DNA from: Eubacteriales bacterium
GTDB taxonomy: Bacteria; Bacillota; Clostridia; Lachnospirales; Lachnospiraceae
Direction: 5' to 3'
DNA: 64,000 bases
Assembly: GCA_030524225.1 (NCBI GenBank)
Contig: JAUNGV010000008.1
Span: forward strand, 1 to 64,000
The notes beneath the pieces are model-generated. The model was given only the letters and a program-made list of their open reading frames with translations. It did no database searches and was not told the origin of the DNA. Positions 42,422 to 52,230 of the stretch are shown in pieces (position 1 is the first letter of the stretch; each line of letters begins with the position of its first letter). The position numbers and the translations under genes were made by a program.

Positions 42422-44455
42422 ATGAAAAAAAAATCAGGCGGACAACTCGCGCGGCGCGCAGCTTCCTGCTGGTATCTGATTCTGATTGCGCTCTTTTTTG
42501 CGGGGGCGATCGGTCTGTATGCGGTTTGCGGGGAAGGGGCGCAGATCGCCGTGCAGGATAATCTCGATCTGTTTCAGGCACAGTATCAGATGCTGAAGAA
42601 TACGGATACTTTTTTTGCGCACGGGGTGGCGTCGCCGTTTCTGGGAGGCGTGACGCGGGATGATCTGCCCTCGGAACTGTCGTTCGCGGGCCTTCTCTAT
42701 TTTCTGCTGCCTTCGTTTACGGCGTATCTGACGCTTTATTTTTCCAAAATTCTGATGGCGATGGCGGGAATGTGGCTGCTGGCCGGTGAGATTCTGCCGG
42801 GCGGGAACGCGGCGGGAGAGAGTCAGGAGGGGAATTCCGTCTGTGTGCGCAGTAAAGGACGGCGGCCGGAGGGGCGGGGACAAAAGAACGGGGGGCTGGT
42901 CCTGCTGGCTGGTTTTGCCTACGGGATTCTGAACCTGTTTCCCGCGTTCGGAATGTGCTTTGCCTCGATTCCGCTCTGCATCTGGCTGCTGCTGCGGGTG
43001 TACCGCGCGGGGACGGTGCGGCGGGCGCTCCCGTATCTGGCGGGGGTTTTTGTTTACCCGTTCTTCTCTTATTTCTCTTATTTCGGAATTTTTCTGTGCG
43101 CGTATCTGCTGCTGGCGGTGGTGGGGATGTCCGTGCGGGATCGCCGCTTCTGCGGTCGTCTCTTTCTGGCGCTGGCATTGCTGGCTGCCGGTTCGGTGGT
43201 GTTTGAGTACCGTCTGTTCGGGCAGATGCTTTTCTCGGACACGGTGACGATCCGCTCCACCTTTGTGGCGGGGGATCTGAGCGGGCGGGAGATTCTGGCG
43301 CAGATCGCAGACGTCTGGGAAAACGGCATGATGCATGTGGAGGACGCGCACACGACGCTGGTGCTGCCGGTCTGCGTTCTGTACTTCTGGTACCGGAATA
43401 TCCGCTATGCGGTGCAGGGAAAGTGGCGCGGGATTTTCCATGATCTTTTTAACCTGATGATGGCGCTGATTCTCTTTAACTGCCTGATTTACGGGCTGTA
43501 CAACTGGGCGCCCTTCCGGACTCTGATCGAGACGGTGCTGCCTCCGCTGGAAGGGTGGCAGTTTAACAGGACGGTGTTCTTCAATCCGTTTCTGTGGTAT
43601 GCGGCGTTCTTTGTGGTGTGCGGACGGATTTACCGGAGAGGAACCGTGACGGTGTGCGGAAAGGATGCGGCGGTGCGCGGCACAGGGAAGTTCTGGCGTG
43701 GGGCGGCCTATGCGCTGGCGCTGGCTTCGATCGCCGTCATTCTGCTGACGCCCTCGCGTTACAACGATCTGTACCACACCGCCTATGCGAAGGTATACGA
43801 AACCGTGAAAGGGCAGAAGATGGGGGATCTCTCCTACGGGGAATTTTACTCGACAGAACTCTTTGCACAGATCAAAGAGGATCTGCAGTATGAGGCGGGG
43901 AATTTTAAGGAGTCTGACGACGCGCGCACGATCCATCTGTCGGCGCGGGCGCAGGGCGTTTCCGGACAGGAGAGCGGCGCGGCCGAAGTGCAGGGAGAGC
44001 AGTCTGTGCAGGGGCAGAATGCGGCCAGACCGGAGGACTCGGCGCGGGCGCAGTGGGCGGTGGCCTATGGCCTGCATCCCGCAGTGCTCGAGTACAACGG
44101 GATCGCGACACTGGACGGGTATCTGGGGTTCTACGCGCAGAGCTATAAGGAGGCGTTCCGCGAAGTAATCGCCCCGGCGCTGGACCGGATGACGACTACG
44201 GCGGTTTACTACGACGAGTGGGGGGCACGGTGCTATCTCTACTCCGGCTCGGAGGCCACAATCGTACAGGCAAGCCGTCACTATGCACCGCAGGATTCCG
44301 GGATCTGTATCGACACGGCGGCGCTGCGGCGTCTGGGATGCCGTTACCTTTTCTCGAGAATCGAGCTGACGAACGCCGCGCAGAAGGAACTGACGCTGCG
44401 GGGCGTCTATACGGAGGAGAGTTCCCCTTATACGATCTATGTCTACGAGCTGTAA
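42422..44455 (+). CDS. Large membrane protein (DUF6044/YfhO-like)
   Basis: A 677-residue protein with about 12 spans and a C-terminal extracytoplasmic domain. The loop after span 1, AVQDNLDLFQAQYQML, and SRIELTNAAQKELTLRGVYT near the end match what I recall of DUF6044/YfhO-type glycan-locus proteins. GGAGGT 5-6 nt upstream selects 42422; the open frame extends 264 nt further into the preceding gene. A Gln/Gly/Ala-rich insert (about residues 505-545) is again repeat-like. The function is unknown; sugar transfer to a lipid or wall glycan is a guess from context. Confidence 0.6.
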   Translation: MKKKSGGQLARRAASCWYLILIALFFAGAIGLYAVCGEGAQIAVQDNLDLFQAQYQMLKNTDTFFAHGVASPFLGGVTRDDLPSELSFAGLLYFLLPSFTAYLTLYFSKILMAMAGMWLLAGEILPGGNAAGESQEGNSVCVRSKGRRPEGRGQKNGGLVLLAGFAYGILNLFPAFGMCFASIPLCIWLLLRVYRAGTVRRALPYLAGVFVYPFFSYFSYFGIFLCAYLLLAVVGMSVRDRRFCGRLFLALALLAAGSVVFEYRLFGQMLFSDTVTIRSTFVAGDLSGREILAQIADVWENGMMHVEDAHTTLVLPVCVLYFWYRNIRYAVQGKWRGIFHDLFNLMMALILFNCLIYGLYNWAPFRTLIETVLPPLEGWQFNRTVFFNPFLWYAAFFVVCGRIYRRGTVTVCGKDAAVRGTGKFWRGAAYALALASIAVILLTPSRYNDLYHTAYAKVYETVKGQKMGDLSYGEFYSTELFAQIKEDLQYEAGNFKESDDARTIHLSARAQGVSGQESGAAEVQGEQSVQGQNAARPEDSARAQWAVAYGLHPAVLEYNGIATLDGYLGFYAQSYKEAFREVIAPALDRMTTTAVYYDEWGARCYLYSGSEATIVQASRHYAPQDSGICIDTAALRRLGCRYLFSRIELTNAAQKELTLRGVYTEESSPYTIYVYEL

Positions 44456-44473
44456 CCGGTGAGGGCGGTCCGT

Positions 44474-44502
44474 TTGACGGCAAAACGGTAAAATAGTACA
44501 AT
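44474..44502 (+). promoter_or_regulatory. Promoter of the radical-SAM gene
   Basis: TTGACG, 17-bp spacer, TACAAT: one of the best sigma-A matches in the window, 47 nt before the start codon. Confidence 0.7.
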
Positions 44503-44549
44503 GAAAAGAATCAAATTTTTCATGAGGGGATGCAAGTCTGGAGGTAGAA

Positions 44550-45506
44550 ATGCCAATTAGAATGGTGAATTTTATGGGGCGCTTTGGCTGGGAGATGCAG
44601 AAGAAATTCCCGAAGCTGTCCTCGGAGAGCTATTTAAAGCTCCAGTTTCTGACGAGGCGCAAGGCGCAGAAAGAGTATATCGAGTATTTTCTCTCGAATC
44701 CGGCGGAAGCGCCGTATCCGAACATCGTCAATCTTGAGACAATCAACCGCTGTAATTCGAACTGCGCGTTCTGCACGGCAAACCGGTTTGCCGAGAAACG
44801 GCCGTACAAGCGGATGGAGGACGAACTCTTCTACCGCATTATCGATCAGCTGCGGGACTGGGGCTACAAGGGCCATCTGACGATGTACGGGAATAACGAG
44901 CCGTGGTTGGACACGCGGATCGTGGAGTTTCACAAGTACGCGCGGGAGCAGCTTCCCGAATGTTTTATTTTTATGTCCACAAACGGACTGCTGCTCACGG
45001 TGGATAAGGTGAAGCAGATCACCCCGTATGTGAACCATCTGATTATCAACAACTACTGCGAGGATATGGTGCTGCGCCCGAACATCAGGGAGATCAAGGC
45101 ATACGTGGAAGAACATCCGGAGGAGTTTAAGGACGTTGATATCCTGATCCAGATGCGCTATGTCAAGGCGGTTCTGACGAACCGGGCGGGCTCTGCGCCG
45201 AACAAGCAGGGCAAATCGAAGATCATCAAAGAGACGTGCCTGATGCCGTACACCGATATGTGGATCACGCCGGATGGGAGGCTGGGCTACTGCTGCTGCG
45301 ATAATTTCGAGGTGACAGAGCTGGCGAACCTGACGACGATGAATATCAGGGAGGCGTGGAACTGTGAGAAATACCGCGAGTACCGGGAGAGCGTGCGGTA
45401 CGGGCGGCAGAACAACGATTTCTGCAAATACTGCGACTTCATCGACGCGGGACTGCGCATGGAGATCGTGGACTCGATTCTGGAGCAGAACCGGCAGAAG
45501 AAATAG
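44550..45506 (+). CDS. Radical SAM/SPASM-domain protein
   Basis: A 318-residue radical SAM enzyme. The [4Fe-4S] motif is Cys68-x3-Cys72-x2-Cys75 (RCNSNCAFC). GHLTMYGNNEPWLD is the SAM-contact region. The C-terminal SPASM-type Cys cluster comprises ETCLMPY, GYCCCDNFE and FCKYCDF. Proteins of this form occur in glycan and peptide modification loci. No precursor peptide was seen nearby. It has its own promoter at 44474 and lies just ahead of an SGNH lipoprotein gene. Substrate unknown. Confidence 0.86.
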   Translation: MPIRMVNFMGRFGWEMQKKFPKLSSESYLKLQFLTRRKAQKEYIEYFLSNPAEAPYPNIVNLETINRCNSNCAFCTANRFAEKRPYKRMEDELFYRIIDQLRDWGYKGHLTMYGNNEPWLDTRIVEFHKYAREQLPECFIFMSTNGLLLTVDKVKQITPYVNHLIINNYCEDMVLRPNIREIKAYVEEHPEEFKDVDILIQMRYVKAVLTNRAGSAPNKQGKSKIIKETCLMPYTDMWITPDGRLGYCCCDNFEVTELANLTTMNIREAWNCEKYREYRESVRYGRQNNDFCKYCDFIDAGLRMEIVDSILEQNRQKK

Positions 45507-45615
45507 GAGAGAGCCGTTCAGAGATACCTCGCAGAAACCGCCCGCGCGGATTTCTGTTCTCAGAGCGGCAGATAAACTGCGGTATGGAGGAAGAAATGAC
45601 AGAAGGAGGACTCGG

Positions 45616-46578
45616 ATGAGGAGAAGAGGAATGAGAGCGGCGGCGCTCCTGCTGGCGGCCGGTATGCTGCTGGCGGCCGGCTGCGGCGGCACGGCGTCGG
45701 CCAGCGGGACGAGCGCAGCGCCTGCAGTGTCCGGAGGGACGGCAGAGGGCGCTGGGGCTGCAGTGGCTGGCGGGACTGTGGCGGGAACAGCGTCAGAGGC
45801 GGCCACCGAGACGGCAGCGAATGCCGGAGAGGCGTCCTCTGCACAGGATGCAGGGGCGGCGTCCTACGACTACAGCGGCAGGAAGGTTTCGATCAGCGGG
45901 GACAGCATCTCTACGTTTTCCGGTTATATTCCTGACAGCTACAACCAGAACTATCCGGCGGACGATCTGCAGGACGTCAGTCAGACCTGGTGGATGCAGG
46001 TCATTCAGAACAAGGGAATGGTTCTGCTCTCGAACGCCTCCTATTCCGGAGGGCTGATCAGCGGGGATTCCATGGATACGACGGGACAGCATGCCTGCGG
46101 CTTCACGCGCACGAATGATCTGCGCGGGGCGGACGGGACGGATCCGGATGTGATCATGGTGATGAGCGGAACGAACGACTTCCTGAATGCGAGACCCATC
46201 GGATCGTATACGGAGGGAGAGGCGATCGCAGAGGAGGGCGTGGTCTGGGATTTCTCGGACGCGTATGCGCTGATGCTCACGAAGCTGAAAGCGCAGTATC
46301 CGAATGCGAGAATTGTCTGCATGACCTGCATTCCCGTGACGCGCTGGAGCGATGAGAACCGTCAGGAATACAGTGCGGCGGTCAACGATCTCGGCGTGAC
46401 GATCGAGGCGTACAATGAGAAGATCAAAGAGGTGGCGGCAATTTTCGACTGCCCTGTCGTCGATACGTACCGGAGTTTCACCGATGCGGAGTCGAGTCAG
46501 TATACGTACGACGGCGTGCATCCGAACGCGGCGGGCGCGAAGAAAATGGCGGATTATGTGACCGCGAATTTGTATTGA
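45616..46578 (+). CDS. SGNH/GDSL-type lipoprotein 2
   Basis: A 320-residue lipoprotein. A short basic N-terminus and hydrophobic segment end in LLAAGC with Cys23. An Ala/Gly/Thr-rich linker runs to about residue 85. The SGNH domain has block I SISGDSISTFSG, VMSGTNDFLN (block III Asn) and YDGVHPNAAGAKK (Asp-x-x-His). All four catalytic blocks look intact, unlike the protein at 62313. AGAAGGAGGA precedes the ATG. It probably trims or transfers acyl groups on the surface glycan. The gene is followed by a terminator at 46659. Confidence 0.84.
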   Translation: MRRRGMRAAALLLAAGMLLAAGCGGTASASGTSAAPAVSGGTAEGAGAAVAGGTVAGTASEAATETAANAGEASSAQDAGAASYDYSGRKVSISGDSISTFSGYIPDSYNQNYPADDLQDVSQTWWMQVIQNKGMVLLSNASYSGGLISGDSMDTTGQHACGFTRTNDLRGADGTDPDVIMVMSGTNDFLNARPIGSYTEGEAIAEEGVVWDFSDAYALMLTKLKAQYPNARIVCMTCIPVTRWSDENRQEYSAAVNDLGVTIEAYNEKIKEVAAIFDCPVVDTYRSFTDAESSQYTYDGVHPNAAGAKKMADYVTANLY

Positions 46579-46658
46579 GAGGTCGGAAGCAAGCTGAAAG
46601 CGGGTTAGAAGCAGGATGCTGTACCGGGAGATCCGTATAAAAAGAGAGTAATCAGAAT

Positions 46659-46703
46659 AAAAAATCGCTGCGGCAGAAATAGAAAGCCGCAACGATTTTT
46701 TTT
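46659..46703. terminator. Bidirectional terminator
   Basis: AAAAATCGCTGCGGC and GCCGCAACGATTTTTTTT form a stem with one mismatch, flanked by A- and T-runs. It separates the convergent SGNH lipoprotein and FAD oxidoreductase genes. Confidence 0.88.
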
Positions 46704-46716
46704 ATTCCAACTCGTT

Positions 46717-48285
46717 TTATTCGATTTCGTTCTTCTTATCCTCTTCGTGGTACTCCTTCTCCGTGTTGACATTCCAGACGTTGGAGCGGTCGGAGGAGCC
46801 GGAGCGGATATTCCTGACGGCCTCAAAGGAGGTGCACATCGAGTGGTCGATGTTGTTGTAGCGGTGCTGGCCGTTCCGGCCGACACAGTAGAGGTTCGGG
46901 ATGGAGTCCAGATAGGCGCGCAGCTGATCCATATCCCGGTAGGTGTCGAAATAGGCGGGGTACGCCTTTTTCACGCGTTCGACGTGGCAGTCCAGTACTT
47001 CGTCCGCGCTGTCGATCAGGCGCAGCTTCACCATCTCTTCAATACCGAAGCGGGCGAACGCCTCGTCGCTCATGCTCCAAAGATCGTCGCCTTCGTTGCA
47101 GAAATATTCCAGTCCCATCCAGACAGTGTGCTCGATGTCGCGAATCATATAGGGGGACCAGTTGTTGTAGATCTGGAACCGGCCCATCTGCACGCTGCGG
47201 TCGTGAACGTAGACCCAGTCGTCCGGCACGATATTGCCGATGGTGGGAATTGTGGTTCTGTTTTCCAGATTCAGGTGGGGGATCAGGACGCCGACCGTCA
47301 TGTAATCGCGGTAGGGAAGCCCTGCGGCGATGGCAGCGGCTTCGTCCGGCACGTCGTTTAATCCTGCGACCAGATCGCGGATCGGCATGGAGGAGATCAC
47401 GATATCGCCGTTTTCCTCATGAATCGAGCCGTCCTGCTCGTAGACGACGCCGGTGATCACGTTCTCCGCGTTCTTGCGGATTCCGGTCACGCGGGCGTTC
47501 ATGAGGATTCTGCCGCCGCGCTTTCGAACCTCATCGGCGGTGGTGTCCCAGAGCTGGCCGGGACCGAGCTTGGGATAGCTGAACTCCTCGATCAGGGAAG
47601 TCTCCACCCTGCGGTTCTTTTTGTGGAGGAGCTTGCCGAACATATCCTTCAAAATCGCGGTGATCGAGAGTCCCTTGACGCGCTGTGCGCCCCACTCGGG
47701 GGAAATTTCACCGGGATGGCGTCCCCAGAGGTTCTCGGTGTAACGCTCGAAGAACATAGAGTAGAGCTTTTTGCCGAAGCGGTTGATGTAGAAGTCCTCG
47801 AGGGAATTCTCCGGTCTCTTGAACAGGGCGCTCTTCACATAGCTGCAGCCGACGACGATCGTCGTGCCGAAGCCCATGTTTTTCAGCGTCTCGAATTTCA
47901 GGGAAATGGGATAATCAAAGAACTTATTCTTGAAAAAGATCCGGGAGACACGGTTGCGGCGCAGCATCACGCGATCCTCCTGTTCGGGATCGGGGCCGCC
48001 CTTTTGGAGGCTGGAGGAGCGGCCAAGCTGCTTGTCATCCCAGGTGGGAGCGCCCTGCAGAGGCAGCATCTCCTGCCACCACGCGTTCACTTCCGGCATT
48101 TTGGAGAAGAACCGGTGTCCGCCCATATCCATACGGTTGCCATTGTGATTAACGGTACGGGAAATGCCGCCGAACACCCCGCTCTCCTCAAAGACGACGA
48201 CCTCGTATTCGCCGGGCTGCCGGAGCAGTTCATAGGCGGCTGTGAGGCCGGCGGGGCCTGCGCCGATAATCAGTATTTTTGTCAT
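46717..48285 (-). CDS. NAD(P)/FAD-dependent oxidoreductase (UDP-galactopyranose-mutase/amine-oxidase like)
   Basis: A 522-residue flavoprotein with the N-terminal dinucleotide motif [35 protein letters not shown] and [18 protein letters not shown] resemble the FAD clamp of UGM-like enzymes. [20 protein letters not shown] and [18 protein letters not shown] form the C-terminal flavin contact. The family is frequent in surface-glycan loci and may isomerise or oxidise a lipid- or nucleotide-linked sugar. The start at 48285 is the family start. A frame to 48324 has no better site. Confidence 0.8.
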   Translation of the reverse strand: MTKILIIGAGPAGLTAAYELLRQPGEYEVVVFEESGVFGGISRTVNHNGNRMDMGGHRFFSKMPEVNAWWQEMLPLQGAPTWDDKQLGRSSSLQKGGPDPEQEDRVMLRRNRVSRIFFKNKFFDYPISLKFETLKNMGFGTTIVVGCSYVKSALFKRPENSLEDFYINRFGKKLYSMFFERYTENLWGRHPGEISPEWGAQRVKGLSITAILKDMFGKLLHKKNRRVETSLIEEFSYPKLGPGQLWDTTADEVRKRGGRILMNARVTGIRKNAENVITGVVYEQDGSIHEENGDIVISSMPIRDLVAGLNDVPDEAAAIAAGLPYRDYMTVGVLIPHLNLENRTTIPTIGNIVPDDWVYVHDRSVQMGRFQIYNNWSPYMIRDIEHTVWMGLEYFCNEGDDLWSMSDEAFARFGIEEMVKLRLIDSADEVLDCHVERVKKAYPAYFDTYRDMDQLRAYLDSIPNLYCVGRNGQHRYNNIDHSMCTSFEAVRNIRSGSSDRSNVWNVNTEKEYHEEDKKNEIE

Positions 48286-48440
48286 GGTTGGAAGTATTCC
48301 TTTCCGAAAATCAATGCAAGACAATACAGGAAAATCAATGCAAAGTTAATAATACTAAATATTTTAACACCGGAGGAAAAGATTGTATAGACGAATCTCA
48401 GGAAAGTGATACACTAGTGTTGCGGCCTTTGTGCGGGGTA

Positions 48441-48458
48441 TTGTGTATTTTTTAACAA
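48441..48458 (+). promoter_or_regulatory. Candidate Rex operator upstream of pflB
   Basis: TTGTGTATTTTTTAACAA fits the clostridial Rex consensus TTGTTAAnnnnTTAACAA at 12 of 14 specified positions. It lies 17 nt ahead of the -35 hexamer. Rex senses NADH/NAD+ and is known to control fermentative genes in Clostridia. Confidence 0.5.
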
Positions 48459-48475
48459 ACAAAGGGCGTTCCCTC

Positions 48476-48503
48476 TTGCCGTATGGTTGGAATATGGTAT
48501 GAT
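48476..48503 (+). promoter_or_regulatory. Promoter of pflB
   Basis: TTGCCG, 16-bp spacer, TATGAT. The leader to the start codon is about 70 nt and contains GTTAG-n6-CTAAC. Confidence 0.55.
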
Positions 48504-48580
48504 ATTAAACAAGTTAGATACAGCTAACCTAAAAGGCGCTGCTGTGAGGGATATTATTATTTTTCAGAAAGGAGTTTTCT

Positions 48581-50833
48581 ATGAAGGATTTTGCAGCATG
48601 GGAGGGGTTTGAGGGACGTCTCTGGAAGGAAGAGATCAACGTCCGGGAATTCATCCAGAAAAACTACAAGCCGTATGACGGAGACGAGAGCTTTCTCGCG
48701 GATCCGACGCCGGCGACCGACAAGCTCTGGGGGATCCTCAAGGATCTGCAGAAGCAGGAACGCGCCAAGGGCGGCGTGCTCGATATGGAGACGGAGGTTG
48801 TTTCCTCTCTGACCGCATACGGACCCGGCTATATCAGCGAGGAGACGAAGGATCTGGAGAAGGTCGTCGGTCTGCAGACAGACAAGCCGTTAAAGCGCGC
48901 GTTCATGCCCTACGGCGGCATCAAGATGGCGGAAGAGGCCTGCCGCACCTATGGCTACGAGCCGAGCGAGAAGCTGCACGAGATCTTCACGAAATATGCA
49001 AAGACGCACAACCAGGGCGTATTTGACGCGTACACGCCGGAGATGAAGAAGGCACGCCACAACCACATCGTGACCGGTCTGCCGGACACCTACGGAAGAG
49101 GCCGTATCGTCGGCGATTACCGCAGAGTGGCGCTGTACGGCATTGATTTCCTGATGGAGAAGAAGGCGGAGGATTTCGCGAACTGCGGAGACGGCACGAT
49201 GGTGGACGATGTGATCCGTCAGCGCGAGGAGATCAAGATGCAGTGGGATGCGCTTGCGCAGATGAAGGAGATGGCGAAGATCTACGGCTACGACATCTCA
49301 CAGCCGGCGCAGAACGCACGCGAGGCGGTACAGTGGCTCTACTTCGGCTACCTCTCCGCGATCAAGACCCAGAACGGGGCGGCGATGAGCGTGGGACGCA
49401 TTTCCACCTTCCTCGATATTTACATCGAGAGGGATCTGGCGAAAGGAATCCTGACCGAGAGCGAGGCACAGGAGTTGATCGACCACCTGACGATGAAGTT
49501 CCGTATGGTCAAGTTCGCGCGTATTCCTTCCTATAATCAGCTGTTCTCCGGAGATCCGATCTGGGCAACGCTGGAAATGGCGGGAATCGGCATGGACGGC
49601 CGCTCGATGGTGACCAAGAACGACTTCCGTTTCCTGCACACGCTGGAAAACATGGGACCGAGCCCGGAGCCGAACCTGACGGTGCTCTATACGTCCAAAC
49701 TGCCGGAGGCATTCAAGAAGTATGCGGCCAAAGTTTCGATCAACACCAGTTCCGTGCAGTATGAGAACGACGATGTGATGAAGCCGGTCTGGGGCGACGA
49801 TTACTCGATCTGCTGCTGCGTATCCGCGACGCAGACGGGCAAGGAGATGCAGTTCTTCGGCGCGCGGGCAAACCTGGCGAAGTGCCTGCTGTATGCGATC
49901 AACGGCGGCGTGGATGAGACGACACTCCAGCAGGTGGCACCGGAATACAAGCCGATTACTTCTGAATATCTCGACTACGACGAGGTGATCAAGCGCTACG
50001 ATGTGATGATGGACTGGCTGGCAGGGCTCTATGTCAACATTCTGAACCTGATCCAGTATATGCACGACAAGTATTACTATGAAGCGGCGGAGATGGCGCT
50101 GATCGACACGGATGTGCGCCGCACGTTCGCGACGGGTATCGCTGGCTTCTCCCACGTCATCGACTCCCTGAGCGCAATCAAGTACGCGAAGGTAAAGACG
50201 ATCCGCAACGAGAACGGCATTGTCATCGACTATGAGACAGAGGGAGACTTCCCGCGCTACGGAAACGACGACGACCGGGCGGACGAGATCGGCGTGTGGC
50301 TCCTGCGCACCTTCCTCGATAAGATCAAGAAGCATCACACCTACCGGAATTCCGAGGCGACGACATCGATCCTGACGATCACCTCCAACGTGGTATACGG
50401 CAAGGCGACCGGCGCGATGCCGGACGGCAGAAAGGCGGGCAAGCCTTTCGCACCGGGAGCAAACCCGGCGTACGGCGCGGAGCAGAACGGCCTGCTGGCT
50501 TCTCTCAACTCGGTGGCAAAGCTGCCGTATGAGTGGGCGCTCGACGGAATCTCCAACACGCAGACGATCAATCCGGATGCGCTGGGACACAGCGAGGACG
50601 AGAGAGAGAACAATCTCGTGCAGGTGATGGACGGCTACTTTGACCAGGGTGCACACCATCTGAACGTCAACGTGTTCGGACGCGACAAGCTGGTTGACGC
50701 GATGGAGCATCCGGAGAAGGAGGAGTACGCGAACTTCACGATCCGAGTCTCCGGCTATGCGGTGAAGTTCATCGATCTGACGAAGGAGCAGCAGCTCGAC
50801 GTCATCGCACGTACCTGCCACGCGAGCATGTAA
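48581..50833 (+). CDS. pflB: Pyruvate formate-lyase
   Basis: A 750-residue glycyl-radical enzyme turning pyruvate and CoA into acetyl-CoA and formate in anaerobic sugar fermentation. The active-site cysteines are Cys412-Cys413, within ICCCVSA, where the family has a Cys-Cys pair before VS. The radical glycine is Gly725 in [10 protein letters not shown]. Length and spacing agree with true PFL, not the glycerol- or choline-type relatives. GAAAGGAG precedes the ATG. The codon choice is stronger in C-ending codons than in the neighbours, as expected of an abundant enzyme. A terminator at 50870 and the activase gene follow. Confidence 0.97.
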   Translation: MKDFAAWEGFEGRLWKEEINVREFIQKNYKPYDGDESFLADPTPATDKLWGILKDLQKQERAKGGVLDMETEVVSSLTAYGPGYISEETKDLEKVVGLQTDKPLKRAFMPYGGIKMAEEACRTYGYEPSEKLHEIFTKYAKTHNQGVFDAYTPEMKKARHNHIVTGLPDTYGRGRIVGDYRRVALYGIDFLMEKKAEDFANCGDGTMVDDVIRQREEIKMQWDALAQMKEMAKIYGYDISQPAQNAREAVQWLYFGYLSAIKTQNGAAMSVGRISTFLDIYIERDLAKGILTESEAQELIDHLTMKFRMVKFARIPSYNQLFSGDPIWATLEMAGIGMDGRSMVTKNDFRFLHTLENMGPSPEPNLTVLYTSKLPEAFKKYAAKVSINTSSVQYENDDVMKPVWGDDYSICCCVSATQTGKEMQFFGARANLAKCLLYAINGGVDETTLQQVAPEYKPITSEYLDYDEVIKRYDVMMDWLAGLYVNILNLIQYMHDKYYYEAAEMALIDTDVRRTFATGIAGFSHVIDSLSAIKYAKVKTIRNENGIVIDYETEGDFPRYGNDDDRADEIGVWLLRTFLDKIKKHHTYRNSEATTSILTITSNVVYGKATGAMPDGRKAGKPFAPGANPAYGAEQNGLLASLNSVAKLPYEWALDGISNTQTINPDALGHSEDERENNLVQVMDGYFDQGAHHLNVNVFGRDKLVDAMEHPEKEEYANFTIRVSGYAVKFIDLTKEQQLDVIARTCHASM

Positions 50834-50869
50834 GCAGGACGCAAATACAGAACATGAAATAAGTTAGTA

Positions 50870-50908
50870 AAAGCACCCCCGCATCTGTTATACTTGCGGG
50901 GGCGCTTT
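50870..50908 (+). terminator. Terminator after pflB
   Basis: AAAGCACCCCCGCA and TGCGGGGGCGCTTT form a strong GC stem with one bulge. The T-run is short, so partial read-through into pflA is possible. Confidence 0.75.
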
Positions 50909-50943
50909 GCTGTAAGCGAAGCGCGGATTGTGACATGGAGGCA

Positions 50944-51055
50944 AGATTTGTGCAGGAGCGTCACAAATCTCAACGCAAAATCAAAGATTTTGCTATAAAT
51001 GGCAGACGCAAATCGAATATTTGCGTCGCCCCGTCGAAGGGAACGCTCCGGAATG
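50944..51055 (+). repeat. Three-hairpin palindromic repeat, copy 2
   Basis: It contains, in order, AGATTTGTG/CACAAATCT (9-bp stem), GCAAAATC-AAA-GATTTTGC and GACGCAAAT/ATTTGCGTC. It matches 15226-15320 closely but has about 17 extra bases near the right end. It ends 9 nt before the pflA start. Confidence 0.85.
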
Positions 51056-51064
51056 GAGAATATA

Positions 51065-51817
51065 ATGGAACAGGAGAAATTACAGGGACGCGTGCACTCG
51101 TTGGAGACCTTCGGTCTGGTGGACGGGCCGGGTGTGCGGTTCGTCGTCTTTCTGCAGGGATGCCGGATGCGCTGCGCCTACTGTCACAACCCGGAGACAT
51201 GGGAGATGGAAGGGGGAGAGCTCTATACCCCGGAGGAGCTACTGAACCGGGCGTGGCGCTACCGCCGGTACTGGGGGAAGGAGGGCGGCATCACGGTCAG
51301 CGGCGGGGAACCTCTGCTGCAGATAGATTTCCTGACGCGCTTTTTTGAGCTGGCGAAGGAAAAGGGCATTCACACCGCGCTGGATACCGCGGGGAATCCG
51401 TTTACGAAGGAGGAGCCGTTTCTGGGGAAATTCGAGAGACTGCTCCGCTCCACGGATCTGGTACTGCTTGATCTGAAGGAAATGGAGGCAGAGGGACACA
51501 GGGATCTGACCGGCTGTGACAATGGAAATATCCTCGGGATGGCGCGGTTTCTCTCAGACCGCGGAAAGGATCTCTGGATCCGCCACGTTCTCGTTCCCGG
51601 CGTGACCGATCAGGAGGAGGATCTGCGCAGAATGGATGCGTTTATCGCATCGCTCGGGACGGTGCGCCGCGTTGAGATTCTGCCGTATCACACGCTGGGA
51701 CTGGCCAAGTGGCAGACACTGGGGCTGCCGTACCGGCTGGAGGGCGTCCGGGAGCCGTCCGCGGAGGAGGTGGAGCGGGCACAGGCCCTGCTCCATGTCG
51801 GGGAGTACGGCAGATAA
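51065..51817 (+). CDS. pflA: Pyruvate formate-lyase activating enzyme
   Basis: A 250-residue radical SAM enzyme that installs the glycyl radical on PflB. It has the Cys-x3-Cys-x2-Cys motif GCRMRCAYCHNPETW, GLVDGPGVRFVVF upstream, and ITVSGGEPLLQ and DLVLLDLKEM downstream. No extra ferredoxin-like domain is present, which is typical for the true PFL activase. GGAG 6 nt upstream selects 51065 over the ATG at 51053. The gene lies 231 nt behind pflB, past a terminator and a palindromic repeat, so its level is probably set separately. Confidence 0.95.
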   Translation: MEQEKLQGRVHSLETFGLVDGPGVRFVVFLQGCRMRCAYCHNPETWEMEGGELYTPEELLNRAWRYRRYWGKEGGITVSGGEPLLQIDFLTRFFELAKEKGIHTALDTAGNPFTKEEPFLGKFERLLRSTDLVLLDLKEMEAEGHRDLTGCDNGNILGMARFLSDRGKDLWIRHVLVPGVTDQEEDLRRMDAFIASLGTVRRVEILPYHTLGLAKWQTLGLPYRLEGVREPSAEEVERAQALLHVGEYGR

Positions 51818-51863
51818 GTGCGGAAAACCGGCTGTATAAATGCAGAGCAGTGCAGTGTGGCGT

Positions 51864-52014
51864 GCCGGGAAATGGATCAGCGGCGCAGAGTGGTGCGGTC
51901 TGCCGGGAAATGTGCCGGCTGCGAGAGCGGTGCGATATGTCGGGAAATGTGTCGGCTGTGGAAAGCGGTGCGGCGTGTCGGGAAATGCGCTGTCGACGGG
52001 CGCGCGGAGCGATC
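51864..52014 (+). repeat. 38-bp tandem repeat, four degenerate units
   Basis: Units begin GCCGGGAAATG or GTCGGGAAATG at 51864, 51902, 51939 and 51977. The middle two share GTCGGCTG/GCCGGCTG and AGCGGTGCG blocks. Confidence 0.88.
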
Positions 52015-52030
52015 TGCCTGTGTGAAAGGG

Positions 52031-52060
52031 TTGGTAAAAACAACGGCCCTCTGCTATAAT
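52031..52060 (+). promoter_or_regulatory. Promoter of the ybaN-ygbA-ABC operon
   Basis: TTGGTA, 18-bp spacer, perfect TATAAT, giving a leader of about 165 nt. Confidence 0.65.
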
Positions 52061-52230
52061 CATAACTAACTTTTGACGGAACCGCTTCCTGAATCTTGTC
52101 TGGATACTGTCCGCTGCGCTTTCTGCGCGGAATTTTCAGCAGGACAATCAGGATTTCCGGCAGAAAGCCCGGGATTTCAATCAGAACGGTCAGGGGAGCG
52201 GTGGAGACGGATATCAATAAAGGAGCATTG

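Larger units (their letters stand above)
51818..52230 (+). other. Gap with a tandem repeat, promoter and long leader
   Basis: It holds the 38-bp repeat array (51864-52014), the promoter at 52031-52060 and about 165 nt of presumed leader before the YbaN start. The leader contains GCGC-rich short inverted repeats. No coding sequence was recognised. Confidence 0.6.

Noticed and set aside
42434..44281. A 615-codon minus-strand frame
   Set aside because: Antisense to the large membrane protein at 42422; its composition is dominated by His, Arg and Gln.
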